The notes under the pieces were generated by a model. It did not search any database. It saw only the letters and a list, made by a program, of their open reading frames with translations, and was not told the origin of the DNA. A program made the position numbers and the translations under genes. Positions 25,565-33,650 of a stretch of DNA of 64,000 nucleotides are shown here, piece by piece. This DNA comes from SUG1106 sp051883095 (lineage in GTDB: Bacteria > Bacillota > Clostridia > Peptostreptococcales > Anaerovoracaceae), in contig JBJETB010000011.1 of assembly GCA_051883095.1 (NCBI GenBank), forward strand, positions 20,037 to 84,036, given 5' to 3'. Within the stretch, counting starts at the first letter, position 1. Each line of letters opens with the position of its first letter.

Positions 25565-26809
25565 ATGGAGAAAAAAAATATAAAAGAGAACCGATTACAT
25601 CATAAACATTACGCATGGATAGTAGCTATAGGTAGTTGTGTAATCTTTTTCTATAGCTTAGGATTGACTGTTAATACATTTTCTATATTTCTTACTCCGT
25701 TAATAAATAAAATCGGAATAAGCAAGGCAGCAGGTTCTTCAATAGTAACGGTTCAGTATGCTGTCGGTGTGATAGGGATGGTTTTTGCTAATAAATTCTA
25801 TAGGCATTTTAGTGTGAGAAAGGGTGCACTCATTTGTGGATTACTGATGGCAGGAGGCTATTTCATGCTTGCCTTTTCAAACAGTCTGCAGATGTGTTAC
25901 TTGTCCGTGGTGTTAAGCGGATTAGGATTTGCGGGAGGATCCATGATCCCGGCGACCACATTGATTACACGATGGTTTAATGAAAAAAGAGGTTTTGCTT
26001 TGTCAATTGCCGCCTGTGGATCGGGTTTTGCGACCATCATCTGCTCGCCGATTTTGCAAAAAATAATCTTGGCATATGATGTTTTTCTGGCTTTAATTTT
26101 TCAGGGTATAGCAATAGCCGTGATGGCTTTAGTAGCGTTTATAATTGTAAGAGACTGGCCTGAGGACAAAGGACTCATGTCATATGGAAAAGAAAATGTT
26201 GATAAAAAAGATGTACAAGAAGATATACGCATAGACTTAAAAGATGTAATTCGTAATTCAAAGTTTATTTTAACAAGTATTGCTGTACTATTAACAGGCA
26301 TGATGGTGATACCATCAATAAATCATATTGCGGTTTTTTACACGGGATGTGGTTATTCTGAAATGTTTGCTGCATCAATGTTATCGCTTTACGGAACAGT
26401 AATGTTAATTGGTAAGCCATTTTATGGTATCTTTTCAGATAAATTTGGAACGTATAGAGGAACAATATATATCATACTTGTTTGGATGTTAATCGCGATA
26501 TCAGGAGCTGCTTTAGCATATAATGTATTTTTTGGATACATGTTTGCTTTTTTTATGGGCTTAGGTGCAGCCCTTTCACCTATGGCAACACCGATTTGGA
26601 CAACGGATTTGTTTGGGAAAAATAATTATGTTCAAATATATACATACATGAGACTATTCTTCCAAATTGGAGGAACAATTTCTTTAACATTACCTGGGAT
26701 TGTTGCAGACATTGCGGGTGATTATAACAAAGTATTCTACTTATATTTTTTGATAGCTGTAACATCAGGGATACTTTTGAACTGGCTATATAAAAGATAT
26801 GTAAAATAA
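25565..26809 (+). CDS. Major facilitator superfamily transporter (oxalate/formate antiporter-like)
   Basis: The 414-residue membrane protein has twelve predicted helices and the start HHKHYAWIVAIGSCVIFFYS common in the oxalate:formate antiporter/monocarboxylate branch of MFS. GGSMIPATTLITRWFNEKRGFALSIAACGSG is the conserved helix 4-5 loop, and a charged loop (DWPEDKGLMSYG) separates the halves. It probably exchanges or exports an organic acid. The ATG at 25565 has no recognisable Shine-Dalgarno site because the upstream bases belong to the cupin pseudogene; translation may be weak or depend on the overlapping frame. Exact substrate unknown. Confidence 0.85.
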   Translation: MEKKNIKENRLHHKHYAWIVAIGSCVIFFYSLGLTVNTFSIFLTPLINKIGISKAAGSSIVTVQYAVGVIGMVFANKFYRHFSVRKGALICGLLMAGGYFMLAFSNSLQMCYLSVVLSGLGFAGGSMIPATTLITRWFNEKRGFALSIAACGSGFATIICSPILQKIILAYDVFLALIFQGIAIAVMALVAFIIVRDWPEDKGLMSYGKENVDKKDVQEDIRIDLKDVIRNSKFILTSIAVLLTGMMVIPSINHIAVFYTGCGYSEMFAASMLSLYGTVMLIGKPFYGIFSDKFGTYRGTIYIILVWMLIAISGAALAYNVFFGYMFAFFMGLGAALSPMATPIWTTDLFGKNNYVQIYTYMRLFFQIGGTISLTLPGIVADIAGDYNKVFYLYFLIAVTSGILLNWLYKRYVK

Positions 26810-26879
26810 TAATTATTTTGCATATGGAATTTAAGAGCAAAATTACTTGATTAAGCGCATTATAACAGGAGGAAGTACT

Positions 26880-27845
26880 ATGAAATCAAGGATATGCGAG
26901 TTATTTGGAATTAAATATCCGATTATGCAGGGAGGAATGCAATGGCTTGCTACGCCGGAGCTTGCGGCGGCAGTATCAAATGCCGGAGGCCTAGGGACAA
27001 TGAATTCGTCATTGTACATAGACGCTGAAGGCTTAAGAGAAGGTATAAAAAAAATAAGGACGCTGACTGAAAATCCATTTTGCGTAAATATATCAATGCT
27101 TCCTAATGCAACTGCAGGTGAACTTGTTCCGGATTTTATTAAAATAGTATGTGAGGAACAAGTTCCTGTGGTTGAGCTGTCAGGAAGGGATCCAAAAGAG
27201 TTTGTTCCACAATTGAAGGAAGCAGGAATAAAGATTATTCATAAATCACCGGCGGTTAGATTTGCAAGGAAGGCGGTAATAGCCGGTGTAGATGCGGTTT
27301 CTATTGTAGGATTTGAATGTGGAGGACATCCAGGAATGGATGACGTAACGACATTTTGCCTGATTCCTGCAGTGGTGGATGCTTTTCCAGATGTGCCTGT
27401 TATTGCCGGTGGAGGAATTTGTGACAGCAGAACATATCTGGCGGCAAGATGTCTAGGTGCAGAAGGGGTTGTAATGGGAACAAGATTTGTCGCGACAGAA
27501 GAATGTGCACTTCATCCAAACTTTAAAAAGGTAATGATTGAAGCGGACGAAAGATCGACAGGTATAGTTCAGAGATCTATAAAAAACGCTGCAAGGAATT
27601 ATAAAAACAAGCCAATATTAGAATTAATGGAACTTGAGGCACGTACAACACCAAGCTTGGAAGAAGTTCTTTCTTATGTGAGTGGTAAAAGACAGAAACA
27701 GGCATATTTAGATGGAGATGTTAATGGCGGAGCTTTCCCGATGGGGCAGTGCGTCGGACAGATACATGAAATCCTTACAGTTAAGCAGGTGATAGATGAA
27801 ATAATTACTGGAGCAGAAAAGTTGCTTGAGGAAATGAGTAGATAA
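26880..27845 (+). CDS. NMO/FabK-like FMN-dependent oxidoreductase
   Basis: The 321-residue TIM-barrel flavoprotein is of the nitronate monooxygenase / enoyl-ACP reductase II superfamily. It shows YPIMQGGMQWLATPELAAAVSNAGGLG at the N-terminus, VDAVSIVGFECGGHPGMDD and PVIAGGGICDSRTYLAA, the FMN phosphate-binding loop, then GTRFVATEEC. In anaerobes such proteins often act as NAD(P)H-dependent reductases rather than oxygenases, and the substrate here cannot be read. AGGAGGAAGTACT supports the ATG at 26880 over an upstream in-frame ATG. It is the last gene of operon A. Confidence 0.82.
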   Translation: MKSRICELFGIKYPIMQGGMQWLATPELAAAVSNAGGLGTMNSSLYIDAEGLREGIKKIRTLTENPFCVNISMLPNATAGELVPDFIKIVCEEQVPVVELSGRDPKEFVPQLKEAGIKIIHKSPAVRFARKAVIAGVDAVSIVGFECGGHPGMDDVTTFCLIPAVVDAFPDVPVIAGGGICDSRTYLAARCLGAEGVVMGTRFVATEECALHPNFKKVMIEADERSTGIVQRSIKNAARNYKNKPILELMELEARTTPSLEEVLSYVSGKRQKQAYLDGDVNGGAFPMGQCVGQIHEILTVKQVIDEIITGAEKLLEEMSR

Positions 27846-27894
27846 ACTTTTGAGAACTTCTACAGCCTTCAAAGTTTAAACTTTCGTATACGCA

Positions 27895-27950
27895 AGAGGA
27901 CGCCGCATTAACGGAGAAAGACCGTTAGGGCGGTGCCCTCTGTTTTTTGC
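27895..27950 (+). terminator. Intrinsic terminator of operon A
   Basis: A two-tier hairpin: AGAGG-CGCCGC pairs with GGCGGTGCCCTCT (one mismatch, one wobble), with an inner TAACGG/CCGTTA stem around AGAAAGA. GTTTTTTG follows. It also separates operon A from the convergent regulator ending at 28011. Confidence 0.85.
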
Positions 27951-28010
27951 TTTAATTTGAATTGTATGTTTGACAATAAGAAACACTTTTGTTCGATCAA
28001 AGAGAAGAAC

Positions 28011-29894
28011 TTACTCATCTAATTCCTTCATTTTGCGCCAAAGAGTTGAAGGGGCAATACCAAGCTTCTTAGCGGCCATAGTACGATTACCCCCACATTC
28101 CTTTATAGCCGATTTTATGCTCTCGAGTTCCTGAGCTTTTAGCGTGATAGTATTATTTGTCTTGATTACTCCCTCTCTATTTTTGGGAAAACTTTTTTTC
28201 AATGTGTCAATTGTTATTTTGCTGTTTTCACAAAGAATAACCATTCGTTCCATTATGTTTGACAATTCTCGGACATTTCCTTTGAAGTTGTATAATTTCA
28301 TTTCGTTAATAACATCTGAATCTATAGAATTAATATTTTTTTTATATCTTTTACAAAAACGTGAGAGAAGCGAATTACAAATATCCTCTAAATCTTCCAT
28401 ACGTTCTCTGAGAGGAGGAATCTCAATTTCTAAAACACTAAGCCTATAGTATAAGTCTTCCTTGAAACTTTTGCGTTCAATTAAATCTGGGATATACTGA
28501 TTCGATGAGCATATGACACGGGTATCTACATGGATTACTTTATCACCACCAATGCGTATTATATCGCCTTCTTGAATAGCACGGAGGAGTTTTGATTGCA
28601 TCGAAATAGGAAGCTCAGATATTTCATCGAGGAAAAGCGTACCATTGTTTGCCATCTCGAACAAACCAGGTTTTCCTTCTTTGCTTGCACCGGTGAATGC
28701 TCCTTTTACGTACCCGAAAAGTTCCGATTCTATTAGATTTGCCGGCAGCGTGGCACAATTAATAGCCACGAAAGGGTGATCCCTTCTAGGCGATGCATTA
28801 TGAATAGATTGAGCAAATAACTCTTTACCTGTTCCTGTTTCTCCTGTAATCAGAATGGTGGAATCATACTTAGCATATTGTGAGGCCTGTTTCTTTACTT
28901 CTCTTATTGCACGGCTTTGACCGATTATATCATCAAAATTATGTTTGGCTATAAGACCTCTCATAATCATATTTTTTTTTGCCGCATATGCTATTTCATC
29001 TATTTCGGAGACTGTTTTAATATATACAACTGAAGCATATTTGTCCGAATCAACAGACAAATCTTTTTCATTCATATAAAGAGGTGTGATGCCTTTTGCG
29101 GATTCGCTGTCTAACAGGTTGAAATTGTCCATATTCATCATATTGTTCCTTGCAAGTAATGTTTCAAAGCTAAGACCCTTTGCAAGAAGGTTGTCTGTTT
29201 TAAAAAGATGTTCAGCGCTACTGTTTAGCATAAAAACATTTCGCGCTTCGTTCAGTACCACAATAGCATCACTGCTCATCTGCATCAGTTCGCGATCTAA
29301 TTCCATACTTCTCAGAGCCGCCTGCTGACTTCGCAAGAAGGATTGAGCATTATCAATGGCAATAGCAATATCTTGCTCATCAACATCGAATTCAATGCCG
29401 ATTTTTCCGCGTTCAATAACGTAGTCGAGTGTCATGAATCCACCGGTAAAAACTTCATAGCCCATGTCTATTAGAGTGTCAATTTGGTCAGAAATAGAAC
29501 TGTTTATATCCAAGGGGTGAAATGCTAAAGTATCTGGGTCAATATCGAATAATTGCAAAGCGCTTTGAAGATGCCTATACAATTCATGTGTGCCAATATG
29601 CATTACACGTTTTGAATAAGAAAAGGCTTCTTTAATAGACTTAGCAGCTTCAAGACCAGAGAATGGTAATGTCACTGTGGGAATATCCAATGCCTTTTGA
29701 AGATATTCTAGTGTAACGCTGTTAGATATGATAAGTTTTACACCGTTCTGTACAAGTTCCTGAGCGATAATAAGAGCATTGTCTGTAGAAGCAGCATACA
29801 CAGGATATTCTAAATTGTTCTTAATACAGTAACGGTTAATTGTATTTACAGATTTTCTGCTTGGTATAACAAAAGCAATTTCTGGTTTAAGCAT
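28011..29894 (-). CDS. Sigma-54 dependent activator with PrpR-type sensor domain
   Basis: The 627-residue enhancer-binding protein has, in order, a PrpR-like ligand-sensing domain (about 1-190; TVTLPFSGLEAAKSIKEAF, DMGYEVFTGGFMTLDYV), a PAS-like segment (about 205-300), the AAA+ motor and a Fis-type helix-turn-helix (NRTMAAKKLGIAPSTLWRKM). The motor shows Walker A GETGTGKE near 351 and GAFTGA near 398. PrpR-type domains bind small carboxylates such as methylcitrate. GGAGGTTATT directly before the ATG at 29894 fixes the start. It is divergent from operon B and most likely activates the sigma-54 promoter at 30052; operon A (20132) may be a second target. Confidence 0.92.
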   Translation of the reverse strand: MLKPEIAFVIPSRKSVNTINRYCIKNNLEYPVYAASTDNALIIAQELVQNGVKLIISNSVTLEYLQKALDIPTVTLPFSGLEAAKSIKEAFSYSKRVMHIGTHELYRHLQSALQLFDIDPDTLAFHPLDINSSISDQIDTLIDMGYEVFTGGFMTLDYVIERGKIGIEFDVDEQDIAIAIDNAQSFLRSQQAALRSMELDRELMQMSSDAIVVLNEARNVFMLNSSAEHLFKTDNLLAKGLSFETLLARNNMMNMDNFNLLDSESAKGITPLYMNEKDLSVDSDKYASVVYIKTVSEIDEIAYAAKKNMIMRGLIAKHNFDDIIGQSRAIREVKKQASQYAKYDSTILITGETGTGKELFAQSIHNASPRRDHPFVAINCATLPANLIESELFGYVKGAFTGASKEGKPGLFEMANNGTLFLDEISELPISMQSKLLRAIQEGDIIRIGGDKVIHVDTRVICSSNQYIPDLIERKSFKEDLYYRLSVLEIEIPPLRERMEDLEDICNSLLSRFCKRYKKNINSIDSDVINEMKLYNFKGNVRELSNIMERMVILCENSKITIDTLKKSFPKNREGVIKTNNTITLKAQELESIKSAIKECGGNRTMAAKKLGIAPSTLWRKMKELDE

Positions 29895-30227
29895 AATAAC
29901 CTCCATAATAGGATTGCAATTTAGTATTTACTCCTTCATTTTAGAACAAAATATTGCAAAATGAAAGAAATATTTTTATTTTTTTAAATATAAATTGTGA
30001 TACTTTTTTCAAAACATTAGAAAATGCATGATGATACCGTTGATCTAAAAGTTGGCACGCTAATTGCTTAAATTAATAGTGTCGAGTAAATGAAGACTGA
30101 CAAAATTTTAATATAAAAAATAAAATTGTGTTAGTAACATGTCACTAGTTTAAAATTGTTTTTAATAATTATATTATCAATTAAAATATTATTAATTTAA
30201 ATATTATAATTAAGGGAGGTTATTAGT
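29895..30227. other. Divergent control region between the PrpR-type activator and operon B
   Basis: This AT-rich 333-bp gap has no gene. It holds the sigma-54 promoter at 30052-30068 and two TTGCAA palindromes at 29914-29919 and 29954-29959, spaced 40 bp (about four helical turns), 120-165 bp upstream of the predicted start. That is a plausible enhancer pair. A copy of AACATGTCA lies at 30136-30144 in the leader. Confidence 0.4.
30052..30068 (+). promoter_or_regulatory. Sigma-54 promoter of operon B
   Basis: TTGGCACGCTAATTGCT matches the consensus including the G after CAC. GG (30054) and GC (30066) are 12 bp apart. The predicted start is near 30079, leaving a ~150-nt leader before the cupin ATG at 30228. 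Confidence 0.9.
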
Positions 30228-30611
30228 ATGTTAAAGACTAAATATGAAATTGGGAACTGGAATGAAATGAAGTACCAGCCGGGCAGAGAAGGTGTTAAGA
30301 GAGCTATGCTTGGAATTGACATGGACAACATGCTCGTTATGGTTAATGTTTTACAGCCGGGACATGAGATTGCTCCTGAGCATTCTCATCCTGATGAACA
30401 GATGTCAATCCTGCTCTCCGGAGAATTGGATTTTTATACAGATGGTGAAGCTCATAGAATGACAGCTGGTTCATGGATTGCCATTGGCTCAGGTGTTGGT
30501 CATCGCACACAGGTCGTTGGAAATGAACCGTGTATGATTATGGATATCTTTGCACCAACTCGACCTAAATTTACCACATCTTATAAGGAATTTCTTGCAG
30601 AAGAAAAATAA
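30228..30611 (+). CDS. Cupin-domain protein
   Basis: This 127-residue single-domain beta-barrel has cupin motif 1 PGHEIAPEHSHPDEQMSILLSGELDF (His ligands in HSHPDEQ) and motif 2 VGHRTQVVGNEP. Such small cupins can be metal-dependent isomerases, decarboxylases or ligand sensors; the sequence does not decide. AGGGAGGTTATTAGT supports the ATG. It is the first gene of operon B, followed by a D-2-hydroxyacid dehydrogenase. It differs from the second cupin at 31629. Confidence 0.85.
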   Translation: MLKTKYEIGNWNEMKYQPGREGVKRAMLGIDMDNMLVMVNVLQPGHEIAPEHSHPDEQMSILLSGELDFYTDGEAHRMTAGSWIAIGSGVGHRTQVVGNEPCMIMDIFAPTRPKFTTSYKEFLAEEK

Positions 30612-30638
30612 TATCAATTGAAAAAAGAGAGGTCAGTA

Positions 30639-31556
30639 ATGAAATTTTTAGCAACAAATTCGTCCTTCTGTAAGACCACAGAAGAACCAAAGAAAATGAT
30701 AGCAGAAAGAGGATACGAACTTGTTTGGATTCCTGATGCTACAAAAGAACAAATAATTTCAGAAAATCCAGACGTTATTATCAACGGAATAGAAGTGGTT
30801 GATAAAGAAATAATGGACGCTTGTCCGAATTTAAAGGTTATTTCACATCATGGTGTTGGATTAGATGGTATAGACCTTGAATATGCAAAGAAGAAAGGAA
30901 TTGCTGTAAGAACAGGCAAGGGCAGCAATACCGAAGCTGTTGCAGATTTTGCTTTCTGTTTAATGATGGCTTGCGCAAGAAGAATTAATGAAGCGCAGGA
31001 GACGACTTTGAGCGGAGTCTGGCAGAAAAAAGTAGGCTACGGTATTTACGGAAAGACTGTTGGTATAGTCGGTTTGGGTGCAATAGGAAAGGCAGTAGCC
31101 AAACGTGCAAAAGGTTTCGGTATGGAAGTATTAGCAAATGACGTGTACTGGGACGAAAAGTTTGCTGAAGAGTGGAACGTCAAAAGAGCAAGTGTTGATG
31201 AAATCATCGAACAGAGTGACTTTATCACTCTTCATTGTAATCTGACAGATGAAAACAAAGGGATGATAGGTTATGAAGAACTAAAAAGAATGAAGAGAAC
31301 GGCAATTTTAGTTAATACCGGAAGAGGCCCTTTAATTGATCATGATGGTCTGGTAAAGGCTATGAAGGAGGAATTAATAGCAGGTGCAGGAATAGATGTT
31401 TATGATGTTGAACCAGCGCCTGTAGACGACACACTCTTTGATATCCCAAATGTCATTCATACTCCACATGTTGCCGCATATACGGTAGAAAGTCTCACAA
31501 ATATGAGTATGTTCGCAGTTCAGAATGCATTCGAAGAACTTGATAAATTAAAGTAA
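30639..31556 (+). CDS. D-isomer-specific 2-hydroxyacid dehydrogenase
   Basis: The 305-residue NAD(P)-dependent enzyme interconverts a D-2-hydroxy acid and a 2-keto acid. The Rossmann motif is GKTVGIVGLGAIGKAVAKR. The catalytic Arg is in HCNLTDENKG/NTGRGPLIDHDG, the Glu in DVYDVEPAP, and the His in HTPHVAAYT. It is related to phosphoglycerate dehydrogenase-like members. GAGAGGTCAGTA supports the ATG at 30639 over an in-frame TTG at 30618. With the HpaI-type aldolase of the same operon it could make or remove the 2-keto acid that is cleaved. Confidence 0.9.
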   Translation: MKFLATNSSFCKTTEEPKKMIAERGYELVWIPDATKEQIISENPDVIINGIEVVDKEIMDACPNLKVISHHGVGLDGIDLEYAKKKGIAVRTGKGSNTEAVADFAFCLMMACARRINEAQETTLSGVWQKKVGYGIYGKTVGIVGLGAIGKAVAKRAKGFGMEVLANDVYWDEKFAEEWNVKRASVDEIIEQSDFITLHCNLTDENKGMIGYEELKRMKRTAILVNTGRGPLIDHDGLVKAMKEELIAGAGIDVYDVEPAPVDDTLFDIPNVIHTPHVAAYTVESLTNMSMFAVQNAFEELDKLK

Positions 31557-31628
31557 TATTATATGACATTTGCGCCGTACAAGAGTTGCGGCGATAAATG
31601 ATAAATCGATTTATAGGAGGTAAAAAAT

Positions 31629-32018
31629 ATGGCATCACCAAAACATTTAGACTGGGGAAAGTGCGAATGGTTCTACCCAAATCCAAGCACAACTCGCAAG
31701 TGCTATCAGGGAAGTGATAACTTCACCATTACAATGGGGTTAATTCAGCCGGGGATTGAACCAGGTCCTCACAAACATCACTATGAACAGACCGTGGTTA
31801 TTCTGCAGGGAAAATGCGATTTCTATGTAGGAGAGGGAGACGCAAAGGAAAAATTCACCTTTGATGCAAAGCTTGAAGACGGCGGAATCTGTTTTATGAC
31901 AATTCCACCAAATGAAGTACATTGGATTGAAAATCCATATGACAAGCCTGTATATAATATGGATATCTTTGCGCCAAAGAGGACAGAAGACAGAGAACAA
32001 AGCGTTGAAGTAAAATAA
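31629..32018 (+). CDS. Cupin-domain protein (intact copy)
   Basis: The 129-residue cupin starts MASPKHLDWGKCEWFYPNPS, with motif 1 PGIEPGPHKHHYEQTVVILQGKCDF (metal-binding His/His/Glu) and motif 2 IPPNEVHWIENPYDKPVYN. TAGGAGGTAAAAAAT precedes the ATG. A broken copy with a nonsense codon and a 55-bp deletion lies at 25228-25561 in operon A, so the two operons share ancestry or have exchanged sequence. The substrate is unknown. Confidence 0.87.
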   Translation: MASPKHLDWGKCEWFYPNPSTTRKCYQGSDNFTITMGLIQPGIEPGPHKHHYEQTVVILQGKCDFYVGEGDAKEKFTFDAKLEDGGICFMTIPPNEVHWIENPYDKPVYNMDIFAPKRTEDREQSVEVK

Positions 32019-32077
32019 AATATTCCGCCTATCGGTGTAATGTATATCTAGTTGTTTTTTAACGTAAGGAGGAAGAA

Positions 32078-33064
32078 ATGAAAAAGATATTAGCATTAGT
32101 ACTGGCACTAGCACTTGTATTCACTTGTTTTGTTGGTTGTGGACAGGATGAACAGGTTGAATACCCGACCAGATCAATTAAGATCATAGTACCATTTGCA
32201 GCAGGCGGTTCTGCAGACTTACAGACCAGAATTGTTGCAGACAAAATGGAGGAAATTCTCGGGCAGACTGTTGTAGTTGAAAATCAGCCCGGCGGTTCAG
32301 GTGCTGTCGGTGTGAATGCTTGTTTAGCAGAAGAGGCTGACGGCTATACGTTAGTAACTATTACAAACGGTCCTTCAACAGTAGCACCTATTCTTTCTGA
32401 TACAGGATATACAACTGAAGAAATCACTCAGATTGGCCTTTTTTCAGATGTAGGTAACTTTATCTGTGTATCAAAAAAACTCGGAATTGATAATTGGGAC
32501 GCTCTGGTAGAATATGCGAAGAACAGTGATAAACCACTTACCTATGGAACATCTTCTGCAGGCGCATATGCCAACATTGCTTTCCAGAATGCAATCAGAT
32601 CACAAGGCCTTGAAGACTACTTCCAGATTGTGCCTAACTCAGACGGAGGACGTGCTGCAGCTACTGAATGTGCAGGAGGAAGTACTGATCTGGTACTTAC
32701 AGTTCCTATTGAATTGCAGACACTCATTGACAGCGGTGACCTGATTCCTGTCCTTTGGGTTGCAGGACAGAGAAACAATGATTATCCTGACGTTTCATGT
32801 GTAAAAGAATTAGGAATGACATCACCTTCAGATAACGGCGGAACGTTCACAGGTCTTGCTTGCTCATCTGAAGTTGACCCTGAAATCATCGCTATACTTG
32901 AAGCTGCTGTAAAGCAGATTATAGAGGATGAAGACACTGTTGCTCAGTTTGCTGACTTGGGAATGACTGCAGTATTTGAAGATGCTGCAACTTTCAGAGC
33001 TAGGGTTCTTTCTGACTATGAATCCAATACAGCCGCACTCAAGGCGATTGGCCTTATTAGCTAG
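32078..33064 (+). CDS. tctC: Tripartite tricarboxylate transporter solute-binding lipoprotein TctC (Bug family)
   Basis: The 328-residue lipoprotein has signal peptide ILALVLALALVFTCFVGC, whose lipobox Cys is at about 22. The mature part has the textbook Bug start YPTRSIKIIVPFAAGGSADLQTRIVADKM, then VENQPGGSGAVGVNAC and the DGYTLV pattern. It is closer to the family consensus than the operon A copy. AAGGAGGAAGAA precedes the ATG. A 13-bp perfect stem-loop follows the stop (33078-33110). Partners: TctB 33134, TctA 33651. Confidence 0.93.
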   Translation: MKKILALVLALALVFTCFVGCGQDEQVEYPTRSIKIIVPFAAGGSADLQTRIVADKMEEILGQTVVVENQPGGSGAVGVNACLAEEADGYTLVTITNGPSTVAPILSDTGYTTEEITQIGLFSDVGNFICVSKKLGIDNWDALVEYAKNSDKPLTYGTSSAGAYANIAFQNAIRSQGLEDYFQIVPNSDGGRAAATECAGGSTDLVLTVPIELQTLIDSGDLIPVLWVAGQRNNDYPDVSCVKELGMTSPSDNGGTFTGLACSSEVDPEIIAILEAAVKQIIEDEDTVAQFADLGMTAVFEDAATFRARVLSDYESNTAALKAIGLIS

Positions 33065-33077
33065 CTTTGCTCGCATA

Positions 33078-33110
33078 GACAGAGCCTTTTGGCAGGCAAA
33101 AGGCTCTGTC
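33078..33110 (+). other. Perfect intercistronic stem-loop between tctC and tctB
   Basis: GACAGAGCCTTTT (33078-33090) and AAAAGGCTCTGTC (33098-33110) form a 13-bp perfect stem with loop GGCAGGC. It is followed by TTATATATATGGAGG, i.e. directly the tctB ribosome site, with no U-tract. As in operon A it lies immediately after the binding-protein gene. Confidence 0.75.
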
Positions 33111-33133
33111 TTATATATATGGAGGTACTGACA

Positions 33134-33637
33134 ATGAAAAAATATGTGACAGTTAACATATGTGTGCCGCTTTTCTTTTTCATCGCATCAGCAGTTTGGT
33201 TTGTCGTTTCATTAAATACAGATAATAGTTCCAACAGTGTAGTGCTCTACACAACCCCTACGACCTTTCCAAACATTATTCTGGTGTTAGCAATGGCCAT
33301 GACCTTGTGGACATTTATCGAAGAAATAATTAAACGTAAAAAAGAACTTGCAGATATGTCGCAGCAGGATGAGGAAGATGCACAGCAGATGGATTCTGGT
33401 ATCCTAAGAGCTGCCGCTTTAGCAGTGGTAATCGTTCTTTATTCATTTTTAATGAAGAAAATCGGCTTTATAATTTCGTCAATTGCCATGATGCTTGCAG
33501 CACTGCTTCTTTTCAAGGAAAGAAGAAAGGCTGTATTAATTCTGGTTCCTATATTTGTTACGTTGTTCCTTTATTTCCTATTCAAGTATGCATTGAATGT
33601 GGGCTTAACGGGTATTCCGGGTGTTTACTGGATTTAG
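33134..33637 (+). CDS. tctB: Tripartite tricarboxylate transporter small subunit TctB
   Basis: The 167-residue protein has four predicted helices (near 8-25, 40-60, 95-115, 130-155), a charged central loop and an ending KYALNVGLTGIPGVYWI, typical of TctB. GGAGGTACTGACA supports the ATG at 33134; an upstream in-frame start at 33089 lies in the hairpin region and is rejected. It is followed 13 bp later by TctA. Confidence 0.85.
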   Translation: MKKYVTVNICVPLFFFIASAVWFVVSLNTDNSSNSVVLYTTPTTFPNIILVLAMAMTLWTFIEEIIKRKKELADMSQQDEEDAQQMDSGILRAAALAVVIVLYSFLMKKIGFIISSIAMMLAALLLFKERRKAVLILVPIFVTLFLYFLFKYALNVGLTGIPGVYWI

Positions 33638-33650
33638 GAGGTGAAACTAA

